Assembly (NCBI GenBank): GCA_029593465.1
Contig: JAKTNK010000001.1
Span: 219,497-283,496 of the forward strand
Direction: 5' to 3'
DNA: 64,000 nt
Source: Streptococcus suis
GTDB taxonomy: Bacteria; Bacillota; Bacilli; Lactobacillales; Streptococcaceae
In this document: in pieces, positions 55,394-63,688 of the stretch
Numbering within the stretch: the stretch's first letter is position 1
Layout of the letters: each line of letters starts with the position of its first letter
The notes under the pieces: generated by a model
Database searches by the model: none
Told to the model about the DNA's origin: nothing
Seen by the model: only the letters and a program-made list of their open reading frames with translations
Translations under genes and position numbers: made by a program

Positions 55394-56176
55394 ATGACTA
55401 TTGGTTTTTTTCAAGCAGTGCTTATAGGTCTCTGGACAGCATTTTGCTTTAGTGGATTGCTACTAGGTATTTATACCAACCGTAGTATTGTCTTATCATT
55501 TGGTGTAGGAGTTATCCTTGGCGATATTCCTACCGCTCTAGCAATGGGAGCGATTAGTGAGTTAGCCTATATGGGATTTGGTGTTGGTGCTGGTGGAACG
55601 GTACCTCCAAACCCAATTGGACCGGGTGTTTTCGGAACTTTGATGGCGATTACAAGTGCTGGTAAAGTGACTCCTGAAGCAGCCTTGGCTTTATCAACAC
55701 CAATTGCTGTTGGGGTACAATTCTTACAAACATTCGCCTACACTATCAATGCAGGTCTTCCTGAAAGTGCCATTAAACATCTTCGAAATGGTGACATTAG
55801 GAAATTTAAAGGAACAGCTAATCGAACAATTTTAATCTTCGTCGTTATGGGATTTGGCCTTGGATTTTTAGGTGCTTATTCAATGGATACCTTGCTCAAA
55901 TTGGTGGATTTAATCCCACCGGTATTATTACAAGGTTTGACAGTTGCCGGTAAAATGCTTCCAGCTATTGGATTTGCTATGATTTTATCTGTTATGGCTA
56001 AAAAAGAGCTTATTCCTTTTGTCATTTTAGGATATGTTTGTGCAGCTTATCTTCAAATGCCAATCATCGGTATTGCCTTTGTTGGTGCCATATTCGCATT
56101 AAATGAATTTTTCAATAAATCATCTAAAGAGGTTTCAGTAGTAACACAGGAGGAAGCACAAGATGACTGGATCTAA
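55394..56176 (+). CDS. PTS EIIC component, mannose family
   Basis: A 260-residue integral membrane channel subunit with several membrane helices. Visible features are FGVGVILGDIPTALAMGAISELAYMGFGVGAGGTVPPNPIGPGV in the N-terminal third, the conserved substrate-channel region of this family. It follows AAAGGAG. Its last 14 bases overlap EIID, so the two membrane subunits are coupled. Confidence 0.93.
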   Translation: MTIGFFQAVLIGLWTAFCFSGLLLGIYTNRSIVLSFGVGVILGDIPTALAMGAISELAYMGFGVGAGGTVPPNPIGPGVFGTLMAITSAGKVTPEAALALSTPIAVGVQFLQTFAYTINAGLPESAIKHLRNGDIRKFKGTANRTILIFVVMGFGLGFLGAYSMDTLLKLVDLIPPVLLQGLTVAGKMLPAIGFAMILSVMAKKELIPFVILGYVCAAYLQMPIIGIAFVGAIFALNEFFNKSSKEVSVVTQEEAQDDWI

Positions 56177-56981
56177 GTTAACCAAAAAAGATTATGTAAC
56201 AACTTCTTTACGAGCTTTTTTCCTACAAAATGGCTTTAATTACAGCAATTATCAAGGTATCGGCTATGCCAATGTGATTTATCCTGCTTTCAAAAAACAT
56301 TATGGCGATGATAACAAAGCCCTCTGTAAAGCTTTGGAAGATAATTGTGAATTTTACAATACAAATCCACATTTTTTACCGTTCATTACGAGTCTTCACT
56401 TGGTAATGCTTGAAAATGATCTCCCAGAAGAAGAAACAAGGAGCATCAAAATGGCCCTTATGGGACCATTGGCTGGTATTGGAGATTCATTGTCCCAGTT
56501 TGTGTTGGCTCCTTTATTGTCAACTATTGCAGCGTCATTAGCACAACAAGGGTTAGCCTTGGGTCCTATTCTCTTTTTCGTTGCGATGAACTTGATTTTG
56601 ACAACCATCAAGTTGGTAACTGGGCTTTATGGCTTTAAGTTTGGTACAAACGTCATTGATAAACTTAGCGATCAAATGGCGACGATTTCCAAAGTTGCTA
56701 ATATCATCGGGGTAACGGTTATCTCTGGCTTAGCAGTGACCTTTGTTAAGATAAATGTTCCTATCCAATTTGCAGCAGGAGAAGTTAAAGAAGGCGCAAA
56801 CCAAAGTATTGTATCCATTCAAGGAATGCTAGATAAGATTGCACCTGCTCTATTGCCAGCACTGTTTACGATTTTTATTTACTATCTCATTAAACAACGG
56901 AAATGGACAACTTATAAATTGGTTATCCTAACAATCATTATTGGTATCGTAGGTAGCTGGTTGGGCATTTTATCAGTATAA
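56163..56981 (+). CDS. PTS EIID component, mannose family
   Basis: A 272-residue membrane subunit. The N-terminal cytosolic half begins KLTKKDYVTTSLRAFFLQNGFNYSNYQGIGY, and the segment IKMALMGPLAGIGDSLSQFVLAPLLSTIAASLA is the EIID signature. Three to four helices follow. It overlaps EIIC by 14 bases, with the ribosome binding site CACAGGAGGAA inside EIIC. Confidence 0.93.
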   Translation: MTGSKLTKKDYVTTSLRAFFLQNGFNYSNYQGIGYANVIYPAFKKHYGDDNKALCKALEDNCEFYNTNPHFLPFITSLHLVMLENDLPEEETRSIKMALMGPLAGIGDSLSQFVLAPLLSTIAASLAQQGLALGPILFFVAMNLILTTIKLVTGLYGFKFGTNVIDKLSDQMATISKVANIIGVTVISGLAVTFVKINVPIQFAAGEVKEGANQSIVSIQGMLDKIAPALLPALFTIFIYYLIKQRKWTTYKLVILTIIIGIVGSWLGILSV

Positions 56982-57009
56982 TCAATCGATATAGAATGAG
57001 AGTGATATT

Positions 57010-57318
57010 ATGAAACAAGAAACGTTTTATATCCTGCTCATTGCCATGCTTGCTCTTACCTCTATGTTACCTATTATCGTCTCTTTTATAGCGAATCGCC
57101 GCCATCGCCGCATGATGAATGCGCAAATGCAACAACGCGAGGAGTATCTCAATACCTTGCAATGTGGCGATGAGGTGATCCTGCTATCTGGGATTCATGG
57201 CAAAATCATCGCTATCCATGATAGTGTTCTACACTTGCAAATTGCAAAAAATGCTGTCGTTATTTATGTTGAAAAAGATAGCGTTATGGGGAAAGCAAAA
57301 GAACTACTGTTTAAGTAG
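57010..57318 (+). CDS. YajC-family membrane protein in the PTS operon
   Basis: A 102-residue protein with one N-terminal membrane helix (about residues 5-26) and a basic stretch NRRHRRMMNAQMQQREEYLNTLQCGDEVILLSGIHGKI, the YajC signature. YajC is usually a Sec accessory, but a YajC-like gene is also found at this place in streptococcal hyaluronate PTS operons. Its role there is unknown. The stop codon is inside the terminator stem. No heparinase II/III-type gene follows, unlike some relatives as I recall. Confidence 0.8.
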   Translation: MKQETFYILLIAMLALTSMLPIIVSFIANRRHRRMMNAQMQQREEYLNTLQCGDEVILLSGIHGKIIAIHDSVLHLQIAKNAVVIYVEKDSVMGKAKELLFK

Positions 57319-57325
57319 TTCTTTT
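57297..57325 (+). terminator. Terminator after the PTS-ugl operon
   Basis: AAAAGAACTACT pairs with AGTAGTTCTTTT around GTTTA. It includes the stop of the YajC-like gene. Confidence 0.92.
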
Positions 57326-57412
57326 AAATCATTGAAGTATATGAGTTATTTGCTTATAATATTTACGAAATGATTTATATATTCGCATAGAGTTGAAAGG
57401 ATTATTTAGTAG

Positions 57413-58414
57413 ATGTCAAAAAAAGTAACCATAAATGATATTGCTCAAATAGCCAAAACTTCAAAGACAACCGTTTCATTTTATCTCAATCAAAAATTTG
57501 ATAAAATGTCGGATGAAACACGGGAGCGCATTTCGCAGGCGATTAAAGAAACAAATTACAAGCCTAGTGTTGTTGCTAGAAGCCTTAATGCTAAGGGCAC
57601 AAAGTTGATAGGTATATTGATTGGGGACATCACGAATTCCTTTTCCAATCAAATTGTGAAGGGCATTGAGCGGGTCGCTAAGCATAATGGTTATCAAGTG
57701 ATGATTGGTAATAGTAACTATGATCCTGAGCACGAAGATAGCTACATTGAGTCCATGTTGGAATTAGGAGTTGATGGTTTTATTATCCAACCAACCTCAA
57801 ATTTTCGTAAGTATCTAAGAATTAGTACGGATAAAGAAAAACCAATCGTTTTCTTTGATAGTCAACTTTATGAACATCGGACAAGCTGGGTGAAAACCAA
57901 TAATTATGACGCTGTTTATGATATGGTTCAGGTTTGTATTGCCAAAGGCTATGAGCAGTTTATGATGATAACAGCCGATACCAATCGTTTAAGCACGCGC
58001 ATTGAACGTGCGACAGGATTTATTGATTCCTTGAAAGATACGAAAAAGAAGTACTCCGAACTGATTATTGATGATGTTGATACGGATTTACAAGTGATTA
58101 GAGATTTCTTTACAAAGCACCTTGATATCAGCCAAAAGACCCTGGTTTTTGTACCTAATTGTTGGGCATTACCCCTAGTTTTTCAAGTCTTAAAGGAAAT
58201 GAAATACCCAATGCCACAAGTGGGCTTGGTTGGGTTTGATAATACGGAATGGACCACATTAGCCTCACCAACTGTAACAACGATTGTCCAGCCTGCCTTT
58301 GAAGAAGGGCAACAAGCCACGCGCATTCTCATAGATCGTATTGAAAATAGCAATAAGGAGGACAAGCAACAGGTTTTAAACTGTTATATTCAATGGTTAG
58401 ATTCAACATTTTAA
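57413..58414 (+). CDS. regR: LacI/GalR-family regulator of glycosaminoglycan use, RegR
   Basis: A 333-residue repressor. The N-terminal helix-turn-helix and hinge read KKVTINDIAQIAKTSKTTVSFYLNQKFDKMSDETRERI and NYKPSVVARSLNAKGT. A periplasmic-binding-like sensor domain follows. Its place after the PTS-ugl operon and its sequence fit RegR, which controls hyaluronidase and hyaluronan catabolic genes in pneumococcus. The operators at 49510 and 53167 are its likely targets. It has no strong ribosome binding site, only GAAAGGATT twenty bases upstream. Confidence 0.9.
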   Translation: MSKKVTINDIAQIAKTSKTTVSFYLNQKFDKMSDETRERISQAIKETNYKPSVVARSLNAKGTKLIGILIGDITNSFSNQIVKGIERVAKHNGYQVMIGNSNYDPEHEDSYIESMLELGVDGFIIQPTSNFRKYLRISTDKEKPIVFFDSQLYEHRTSWVKTNNYDAVYDMVQVCIAKGYEQFMMITADTNRLSTRIERATGFIDSLKDTKKKYSELIIDDVDTDLQVIRDFFTKHLDISQKTLVFVPNCWALPLVFQVLKEMKYPMPQVGLVGFDNTEWTTLASPTVTTIVQPAFEEGQQATRILIDRIENSNKEDKQQVLNCYIQWLDSTF

Positions 58415-58528
58415 TCATTTTGGGCAACTTTTGCTCATTAAATCCTAGCTACTGAAGGTCTAGTAGTATCCTTAGGGGATTATTTAGCTTCGTTAAGGAA
58501 TGTGTAGCCATTCTTTTACAGGAAATAT

Positions 58529-58587
58529 TATAAAAAGCGAGTCGAAAGAACAGCCTATCAGTGGTATTCTTTCAACGCGCTTTTTAT
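58529..58587. terminator. Bidirectional terminator between regR and a convergent gene
   Basis: TATAAAAAGCG...GAAAGAA pairs with TTCTTTC...CGCTTTTTATA with small mismatches, with T runs on both strands. Confidence 0.8.
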
Positions 58588-58621
58588 AGTGGTGGCAGAA
58601 ACGGTTTGTCCAGTAATTGGC

Positions 58622-59278
58622 TTAATCAGAAATAGAAGCTCCAGAGGTTGTGTCTGACCAGCCTACTAAGGCTTGGCCAGACTCTTCTAAATAGGTTGCT
58701 AATAAGGGGGTTAAATCAATAACTTGAGCCAAGACACCGAGCAATTGTCCGTCTTGACTTAGCAAGCCTTGATAATGTTGGAGAAGGATGTGACTAAAGG
58801 AACTAGAAGGAATACTGATTGTCAATTGATGGCTCTCGGTAGTTGTAATCTTCTCGAGAATCCAAGGTTCTAAGTCTGAAGCATCAGCTGCCATTTTAAA
58901 AGGAAATATCTGACCATCAAAGCCTTTGTTCTCATAAATCAGCTGTCCTTTGGCATCATAATAGGTTAGTTTTAGTGGGTAGTGGTCATAAAAGGTCAGC
59001 TGCCTATGGTAAAATGTGAAAAGCTCTTTATTTAATGAGATGATAAAGGGACTGTTTTGAGCATAATCATGCGGCACTGTTATGAGAAGGTTATTGTCAT
59101 TATCGTTTATCAATAGTTCATCGCCATCATGAAATATCATAAAATAAGGACCTGTTACAGTCCTATCAGCAGATAGCTGTAACTGAAATAGGTGACTGAA
59201 GGCCTCTGATAACCAAGTGAAAAATTGTTTTTCAGCGTCATTGGTATAATAAGCATTGAGATGTAGAGGTTTTAACAT
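58622..59278 (-). CDS. Hypothetical protein, 218 residues
   Basis: A soluble, mixed alpha/beta protein with no signal peptide, membrane helix or recognisable motif. Segments such as LTYYDAKGQLIYENKGFDGQI and LLSQDGQLLGVLAQVIDLTPLL have a PAS-like look (strand-loop-strand ending in a helix), but this is only an impression. It is transcribed towards regR and away from guaC. I do not recognise it by name; its coding quality and terminator support it as a real gene. Confidence 0.65.
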   Translation of the reverse strand: MLKPLHLNAYYTNDAEKQFFTWLSEAFSHLFQLQLSADRTVTGPYFMIFHDGDELLINDNDNNLLITVPHDYAQNSPFIISLNKELFTFYHRQLTFYDHYPLKLTYYDAKGQLIYENKGFDGQIFPFKMAADASDLEPWILEKITTTESHQLTISIPSSSFSHILLQHYQGLLSQDGQLLGVLAQVIDLTPLLATYLEESGQALVGWSDTTSGASISD

Positions 59279-59345
59279 AGGTTTATTGTACTATTTCGCG
59301 CAAAAAGCTGCAATGTTTAAGATTGTTTCTATCAGATGGAAAATA

Positions 59346-59370
59346 TTTTGTTCGTTATAAACGAACAAAA
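59346..59370 (+). promoter_or_regulatory. Perfect palindrome upstream of guaC promoter, possible operator
   Basis: TTTTGTTCGTT (59346-59356), ATA, AACGAACAAAA (59360-59370). The CGAAC core resembles part of a PurR box (AWWWCCGAACWWT), matching 11 of 13 bases, but the inverted arrangement differs from the usual paired boxes. Confidence 0.55.
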
Positions 59371-59391
59371 ATGTTGTTTTTTTAGGATAAA

Positions 59392-59420
59392 TTGAAAAAA
59401 ACTGATATGTTTAGTATGAT
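59392..59420 (+). promoter_or_regulatory. Promoter of guaC
   Basis: TTGAAA (59392-59397) and TATGAT (59415-59420), 17-base spacer; it leaves a leader of about 170 bases before the guaC ATG. Confidence 0.78.
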
Positions 59421-59596
59421 ATGAAAAGGAAAGGTAGGAAACTACCTAGCGATGCTACGATAAGGTAGTTATAGGAAGGTCATTTTATTGATAAGTATTA
59501 TCGTTAGTAGTCTGTTCCTAGTCAGTGCTGAGCATCAGGTTAGTATCTTCGGTACACTGCCAATAGATTAGCTACGATAGCAATTGAGGAGTTTTT

Positions 59597-60580
59597 ATGC
59601 TTAATGATATTCCCGTCTTTGACTATGAAGATATTCAGTTAGTGCCCAATAAATGCATTATCAATAGTCGTTCCGAAGCAGATACACGAGTGACTTTGGG
59701 AGGTTATACGTTTAAGTTACCTGTTGTCCCTGCTAATATGCAGACGATTATTGATGAGCAAGTAGCAGAGCAACTCGCAAAAGGTGGCTATTTTTATATC
59801 ATGCACCGTTTTGATGAAGAGGCACGCAAACCCTTTATCAAGCGAATGCACGAACAGGGACTGATTGCTTCTATATCAGTCGGTGTCAAAGAGTATGAGT
59901 ATGCCTTTGTATCCTCTTTAAAAGACGATGCACCGGAATTTATCACGATTGATATTGCCCATGGGCATGCCGATAGTGTTATCAAAATGATTAAACACAT
60001 TAAAGCAGAGTTGCCTCAGACTTTTGTGATTGCTGGTAATGTCGGCACACCAGAAGGGGTTCGTGAGTTGGAAAATGCTGGCGCTGATGCGACCAAGGTT
60101 GGTATTGGACCAGGTAAAGTTTGTATCACGAAAGTCAAAACTGGTTTTGGTACTGGTGGTTGGCAACTAGCGGCCTTGCGTTGGTGCTCTAAGGCAGCTC
60201 GAAAACCCATTATTGCTGATGGTGGTATCCGTACGCATGGGGATATTGCAAAGTCCATTCGCTTTGGTGCAAGCATGGTAATGATTGGTTCGCTGTTTGC
60301 AGGGCATATTGAGAGTCCTGGGAAGACCGTTGAAGTGGATGGTGAAACTTTCAAGGAGTATTATGGTTCGGCTTCAGAGTACCAAAAGGGTGAACATAAA
60401 AATGTGGAGGGCAAGAAAATTCTTCTTCCGACCAAGGGACATCTCCAAGATACCTTAACCGAAATGCAGCAAGACCTGCAATCTTCGATTTCTTATGCGG
60501 GGGGTAAGGACGTTGATAGTTTGAAATTTGTTGACTATGTGATTGTAAAAAATTCCATTTGGAATGGCGATTCTATTTAA
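59597..60580 (+). CDS. guaC: GMP reductase
   Basis: Reduces GMP to IMP with NADPH, returning guanine nucleotides to the purine pool. The 327-residue protein belongs to the IMPDH/GMPR family: [30 protein letters not shown] at the N terminus, [22 protein letters not shown] with the catalytic Cys near residue 176 and [20 protein letters not shown]. It lacks CBS domains, as GuaC should. The gene is preceded by a palindrome and a long leader and followed by xpt. Confidence 0.96.
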   Translation: MLNDIPVFDYEDIQLVPNKCIINSRSEADTRVTLGGYTFKLPVVPANMQTIIDEQVAEQLAKGGYFYIMHRFDEEARKPFIKRMHEQGLIASISVGVKEYEYAFVSSLKDDAPEFITIDIAHGHADSVIKMIKHIKAELPQTFVIAGNVGTPEGVRELENAGADATKVGIGPGKVCITKVKTGFGTGGWQLAALRWCSKAARKPIIADGGIRTHGDIAKSIRFGASMVMIGSLFAGHIESPGKTVEVDGETFKEYYGSASEYQKGEHKNVEGKKILLPTKGHLQDTLTEMQQDLQSSISYAGGKDVDSLKFVDYVIVKNSIWNGDSI

Positions 60581-60591
60581 CATCCCCGGCT

Positions 60592-60623
60592 ATGGGCAGC
60601 TTTTGCTGCCTATTTTTGGTTTT
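60592..60623 (+). terminator. Terminator after guaC
   Basis: GGGCAGC, TTTT loop, GCTGCCTATTTTT: perfect stem followed by T. Confidence 0.85.
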
Positions 60624-60759
60624 TCTTAGGCAAATGCCCTTAAAAATGGTAGGATAATCCTATCAACGGTGGGAGGAAGCGCCGACAGATTTGAGTCAAA
60701 AGCTTGCTTATGGAGTGAGTCGTATGACGATGTGATTGTTAAACGGTAAAGGAGTTATC

Positions 60760-61341
60760 ATGCAGTTATTAGAGGAACGTATCATCAAAGATGGTCATAT
60801 TTTAGGAGATAATATTCTCAAGGTTGATTCGTTTTTGACCCATCAAGTGGATTATCAGTTGATGAAGGAAATTGGTCAGGTGCTGGCAGATGCTTATCGG
60901 GATGCTGGTATTACCAAGGTTGTCACTATTGAAGCATCAGGGATAGTTCCTGCGGTTTATGTCGCTGAGGCGCTAGATGTGCCAATGATTTTTGCTAAGA
61001 AACATAAAAACATCACCATGACAGAAGGTATCTTAACAGCAGAAGTCTATTCATTTACCAAACAAGTGACATCGACCGTCTCGATTGCTGAAAAATTTTT
61101 AAAGCAAGAGGATAAGGTATTGATTGTAGATGATTTTTTGGCTAATGGTCAAGCAGCAAAAGGTCTCATTCAGATCATCGAACAGGCGGGTGCGCAGGTT
61201 GAGGGTGTTGGTATCGTTATTGAGAAGTCTTTCCAAGATGGGCGTCGGTTAATTGAGGAGATGGGCGTCAAAGTGACCTCATTGGCTCGTATTCAAGCTT
61301 TTGCTAATGAAACAGTGGTCTTTGCACCGGCAGATGCTTAA
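60760..61341 (+). CDS. xpt: Xanthine phosphoribosyltransferase
   Basis: Salvages xanthine with PRPP to XMP. ATG 60760 follows AAAGGAG; the longer frame from 60736 is not used. The 193-residue protein starts [23 protein letters not shown] and has the PRPP motif [16 protein letters not shown] near residue 125 and [17 protein letters not shown]. No guanine riboswitch is recognised in its leader. In many relatives pbuX (xanthine permease) follows; here two terminators and an ABC-F gene follow instead. Confidence 0.95.
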   Translation: MQLLEERIIKDGHILGDNILKVDSFLTHQVDYQLMKEIGQVLADAYRDAGITKVVTIEASGIVPAVYVAEALDVPMIFAKKHKNITMTEGILTAEVYSFTKQVTSTVSIAEKFLKQEDKVLIVDDFLANGQAAKGLIQIIEQAGAQVEGVGIVIEKSFQDGRRLIEEMGVKVTSLARIQAFANETVVFAPADA

Positions 61342-61348
61342 CCTGATG

Positions 61349-61380
61349 AAAAATGGCTAGTCAAAAACCAGCCATTTTCA
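61349..61380 (+). terminator. Terminator 1 after xpt
   Basis: AAAATGGCTAG pairs with CAGCCATTTT, followed by CATT. Confidence 0.8.
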
Positions 61381-61385
61381 TTCTG

Positions 61386-61416
61386 AACCACCAGTTCACA
61401 CTGGTGGTTTTGATTT
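61386..61416 (+). terminator. Terminator 2 after xpt
   Basis: AACCACCAG (61386-61394) pairs perfectly with CTGGTGGTT (61401-61409), followed by TTGATTTT. Confidence 0.85.
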
Positions 61417-61596
61417 TGGGTCCTATGAGATAAGGATGCGCAAACAGTTTAGCCTATTGATGTTAGGTATGGTGAGGGCAGTTGCTTGTTTAAGGCCCTC
61501 TAAGTAAAGCGCTCTACCAAGTCTATCTGCTCTGATATGCCATAGGTGACCAATTGATTTAAATAGGTTATAATGATAAGGATTGAAAGGATTCGT

Positions 61597-63138
61597 ATGA
61601 GTATTTTAGAAGTGAAACACTTGAGTCACGGTTTTGGTGACCGTGCGATTTTTGATAATGTGTCCTTCCGTCTGTTAAAGGGAGAGCATATTGGCCTTGT
61701 TGGTGCTAATGGTGAGGGAAAATCTACCTTTATGAGCATTGTGACGGGGCATTTACAGCCTGATGATGGTAAAGTTGAGTGGTCTAAGTATGTCACTGCT
61801 GGTTATTTAGACCAGCACACGGTCTTAGAGGCCGGTCAGACAGTTCGAGCGGTCTTGAGAACAGCCTTTGATGACCTTTTTAAGACAGAGGCTAGAATCA
61901 ACGACATTTACCTATCAATGGCTGATGATGGTGCTGATGTGGATGCCCTCATGGAAGAAGTTGGGGAATTGCAAGATCGTCTTGAATCACGTGATTTTTA
62001 CACTCTAGATGCTAAAATTGATGAAGTTGCTAGAGCTTTGGGAGTGATGGATTTTGGGATGGATACAGATGTTACGGAGCTTTCAGGAGGCCAGCGCACC
62101 AAGGTCTTGCTGGCTAAACTCCTTCTTGAAAAACCAGATATTCTCCTACTAGATGAGCCGACCAACTACCTAGATGCGGAGCACATTGACTGGTTGAAAC
62201 GTTATTTGCAAAATTATGAGAACGCCTTTGTCCTTATTTCACACGATATTCCCTTTTTAAATGATGTGATTAATATCGTTTACCACGTTGAAAATCAAGA
62301 TTTGGTTCGTTATTCGGGTGATTATTACCAGTTCCAAGAAGTCTATGCCATGAAAAAGGCTCAAAAAGAAGCGGCTTACGAACGCCAACAAAAAGAAATT
62401 GCTGACTTACAAGATTTTGTTCAGCGTAATAAAGCCCGTGTGGCAACACGGAATATGGCCATGTCTCGTCAAAAGAAATTGGACAAAATGGAGCGTATTG
62501 AACTGGATAAGGAGAAGCCAAAACCAGAATTTCAGTTTAAAGAGTCACGAACTCCTAGCCGCTTTATTTTCCAAACACATGAGTTAGTAATCGGCTATGA
62601 CCGTCCGTTAACACGACAACCGCTTAACTTAACCTTTGAGAGAAATCAAAAAATTGCTATTATAGGGGCAAACGGTATCGGTAAAACAACGTTATTGAAG
62701 AGTTTGCTTGGGGAGATTAAACCCCTTGAGGGGTCTGTTGAAACTGGTGATTTTTTAGAGATTGGGTATTTTGAACAAGAAGTGGCAGGGGGCAATCGCC
62801 AAACGCCTTTAGAAGCGGTTTGGGACGCTTTTCCAGCTCTCAATCAGGCGGAAGTCCGTGCTGCCCTTGCCAAATGTGGCTTGACTTCTAAGCACATTGA
62901 AAGTCAAATCCAAGTCTTATCTGGAGGCGAACAAGCAAAGGTGCGTTTTTGTCTCTTGATGAATCGTGAGAATAATGTGCTCATCCTAGATGAGCCGACC
63001 AATCACTTAGATGCTGATGCCAAACAAGAGCTTCGTCGAGCTCTCCAAGCCTTTAAAGGATCCATTTTAATGGTCTGCCATGAACCGGACTTTTATCATG
63101 GTTGGACAGACGTTTGGGACTTTAATCAAATGATTTAA
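61597..63138 (+). CDS. ABC-F family ATPase
   Basis: A soluble ABC-F protein of 513 residues with two ATPase domains and no membrane part. Domain 1 has Walker A GLVGANGEGKST, LSGGQRTKVLLAKLLLEKPDILLLDEPTNYLD. A charged linker (AYERQQKEIADLQDFVQRNKARVATRN) connects to domain 2 with IIGANGIGKTTLLKSL and LSGGEQAKVRFCLLMNRENNVLILDEPTNHLD. ABC-F proteins act on the ribosome, some giving antibiotic resistance; this housekeeping-like member resembles YbiT. TATAAT at 61569-61574 is a probable -10. ATG 61597 follows GAAAGGA; an earlier start at 61573 lies in the promoter. Confidence 0.92.
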   Translation: MSILEVKHLSHGFGDRAIFDNVSFRLLKGEHIGLVGANGEGKSTFMSIVTGHLQPDDGKVEWSKYVTAGYLDQHTVLEAGQTVRAVLRTAFDDLFKTEARINDIYLSMADDGADVDALMEEVGELQDRLESRDFYTLDAKIDEVARALGVMDFGMDTDVTELSGGQRTKVLLAKLLLEKPDILLLDEPTNYLDAEHIDWLKRYLQNYENAFVLISHDIPFLNDVINIVYHVENQDLVRYSGDYYQFQEVYAMKKAQKEAAYERQQKEIADLQDFVQRNKARVATRNMAMSRQKKLDKMERIELDKEKPKPEFQFKESRTPSRFIFQTHELVIGYDRPLTRQPLNLTFERNQKIAIIGANGIGKTTLLKSLLGEIKPLEGSVETGDFLEIGYFEQEVAGGNRQTPLEAVWDAFPALNQAEVRAALAKCGLTSKHIESQIQVLSGGEQAKVRFCLLMNRENNVLILDEPTNHLDADAKQELRRALQAFKGSILMVCHEPDFYHGWTDVWDFNQMI

Positions 63139-63187
63139 CCAAGTCGCCGACCATCTTCGATAAGAAGATGGTCGGCGACTTGGTTAA
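63135..63187. terminator. Perfect 24-base-arm hairpin after the ABC-F gene
   Basis: TTAACCAAGTCGCCGACCAT and CTTC (63135-63158) pair without mismatch with 63164-63187 around GATAA. The stop codon is in the left arm. No T run follows on either side, so it may act as more than a simple terminator. Confidence 0.7.
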
Positions 63188-63253
63188 TGTTATAAATTTA
63201 GTAATATATTATTGCGCTATTGATAATTAAAACAATCGTAAATTTTATTATTG

Positions 63254-63480
63254 TTACCACCCAAAAGTTGCACCATAAGCTGCTGCTCCGCCTAATGCCC
63301 CCAAATGCTATCCTACCGCCATTGTCAAGGGGTCGCGCCAGGGATTCCTCCAATAATCCCCGTAATCATACCTTTAATAACATCTTTACCTCCGTCAATA
63401 TGGTCACCAGTACCACCCTCCACTGTTTCAAGTGTTTCCAAATTCAAAACTTCAAATTGTTCCATCGCTCTCATATTCAT
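63254..63480 (-). pseudogene. Degenerate class II double-glycine bacteriocin gene
   Basis: On the minus strand ATG (63478-63480) follows AAGGAGG and encodes the leader MNMRAMEQFEVLNLETLETV ending EGG, a classic double-glycine leader. The mature part starts TGDHIDGGKDVIKGMITGII and stops at 63325-63327 after only 28 residues. A shifted frame beyond the stop reads LTMAVG, a TAG, then HLGALGGAAAYGATFGW, rich in GxxxG-like spacing as in two-peptide class IIb bacteriocins. So one frameshift and one nonsense codon seem to have broken a ~70-residue precursor. No immunity gene is seen within the window. Confidence 0.72.
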
Positions 63481-63574
63481 ATCGAATGCCTCCTTGATAG
63501 GTTTTGTTTTTATATCGTGTTGCATCTGTGATAAGGCTAGTATCGCATTTTCTCCTGAAGATAGGGCTTCATTT

Positions 63575-63604
63575 CCTGAGTGGTCGTTTAACTTGCCTAA
63601 ATGG
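63575..63604 (-). promoter_or_regulatory. LytTR-type direct repeats before the bacteriocin gene
   Basis: On the minus strand CCATTTAGG (63604-63596) and CCACTCAGG (63583-63575) lie exactly 21 bases apart, the arrangement of BlpR/ComE/SilA-type sites that drive bacteriocin genes in response to a peptide pheromone. Confidence 0.65.
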
Positions 63605-63688
63605 GAAATTTTTACCGTTTGAGATGATAAAATAACCATTAGGGAATAGTTTTTAGGTTAAGATATATTTCTTTTTATCATTCCCGCG

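Larger units (their letters stand above)
59279..59596. other. guaC upstream region with palindrome and long leader
   Basis: About 318 bases without a gene. It holds a perfect 11-base-arm palindrome (59346-59370), the guaC promoter (59392-59420) and a ~170-base untranslated leader with a GGTAG-GAAA-CTACC hairpin near 59434-59447. Confidence 0.6.

Noticed and set aside
60581-60759. Possible purine riboswitch before xpt
   Set aside because: The conserved purine aptamer core and paired loops could not be found by eye.
63220-63622. Plus-strand open frames of about 100 codons near the bacteriocin gene
   Set aside because: They have no ribosome binding site and are antisense shadows of the minus-strand leader and mature peptide.
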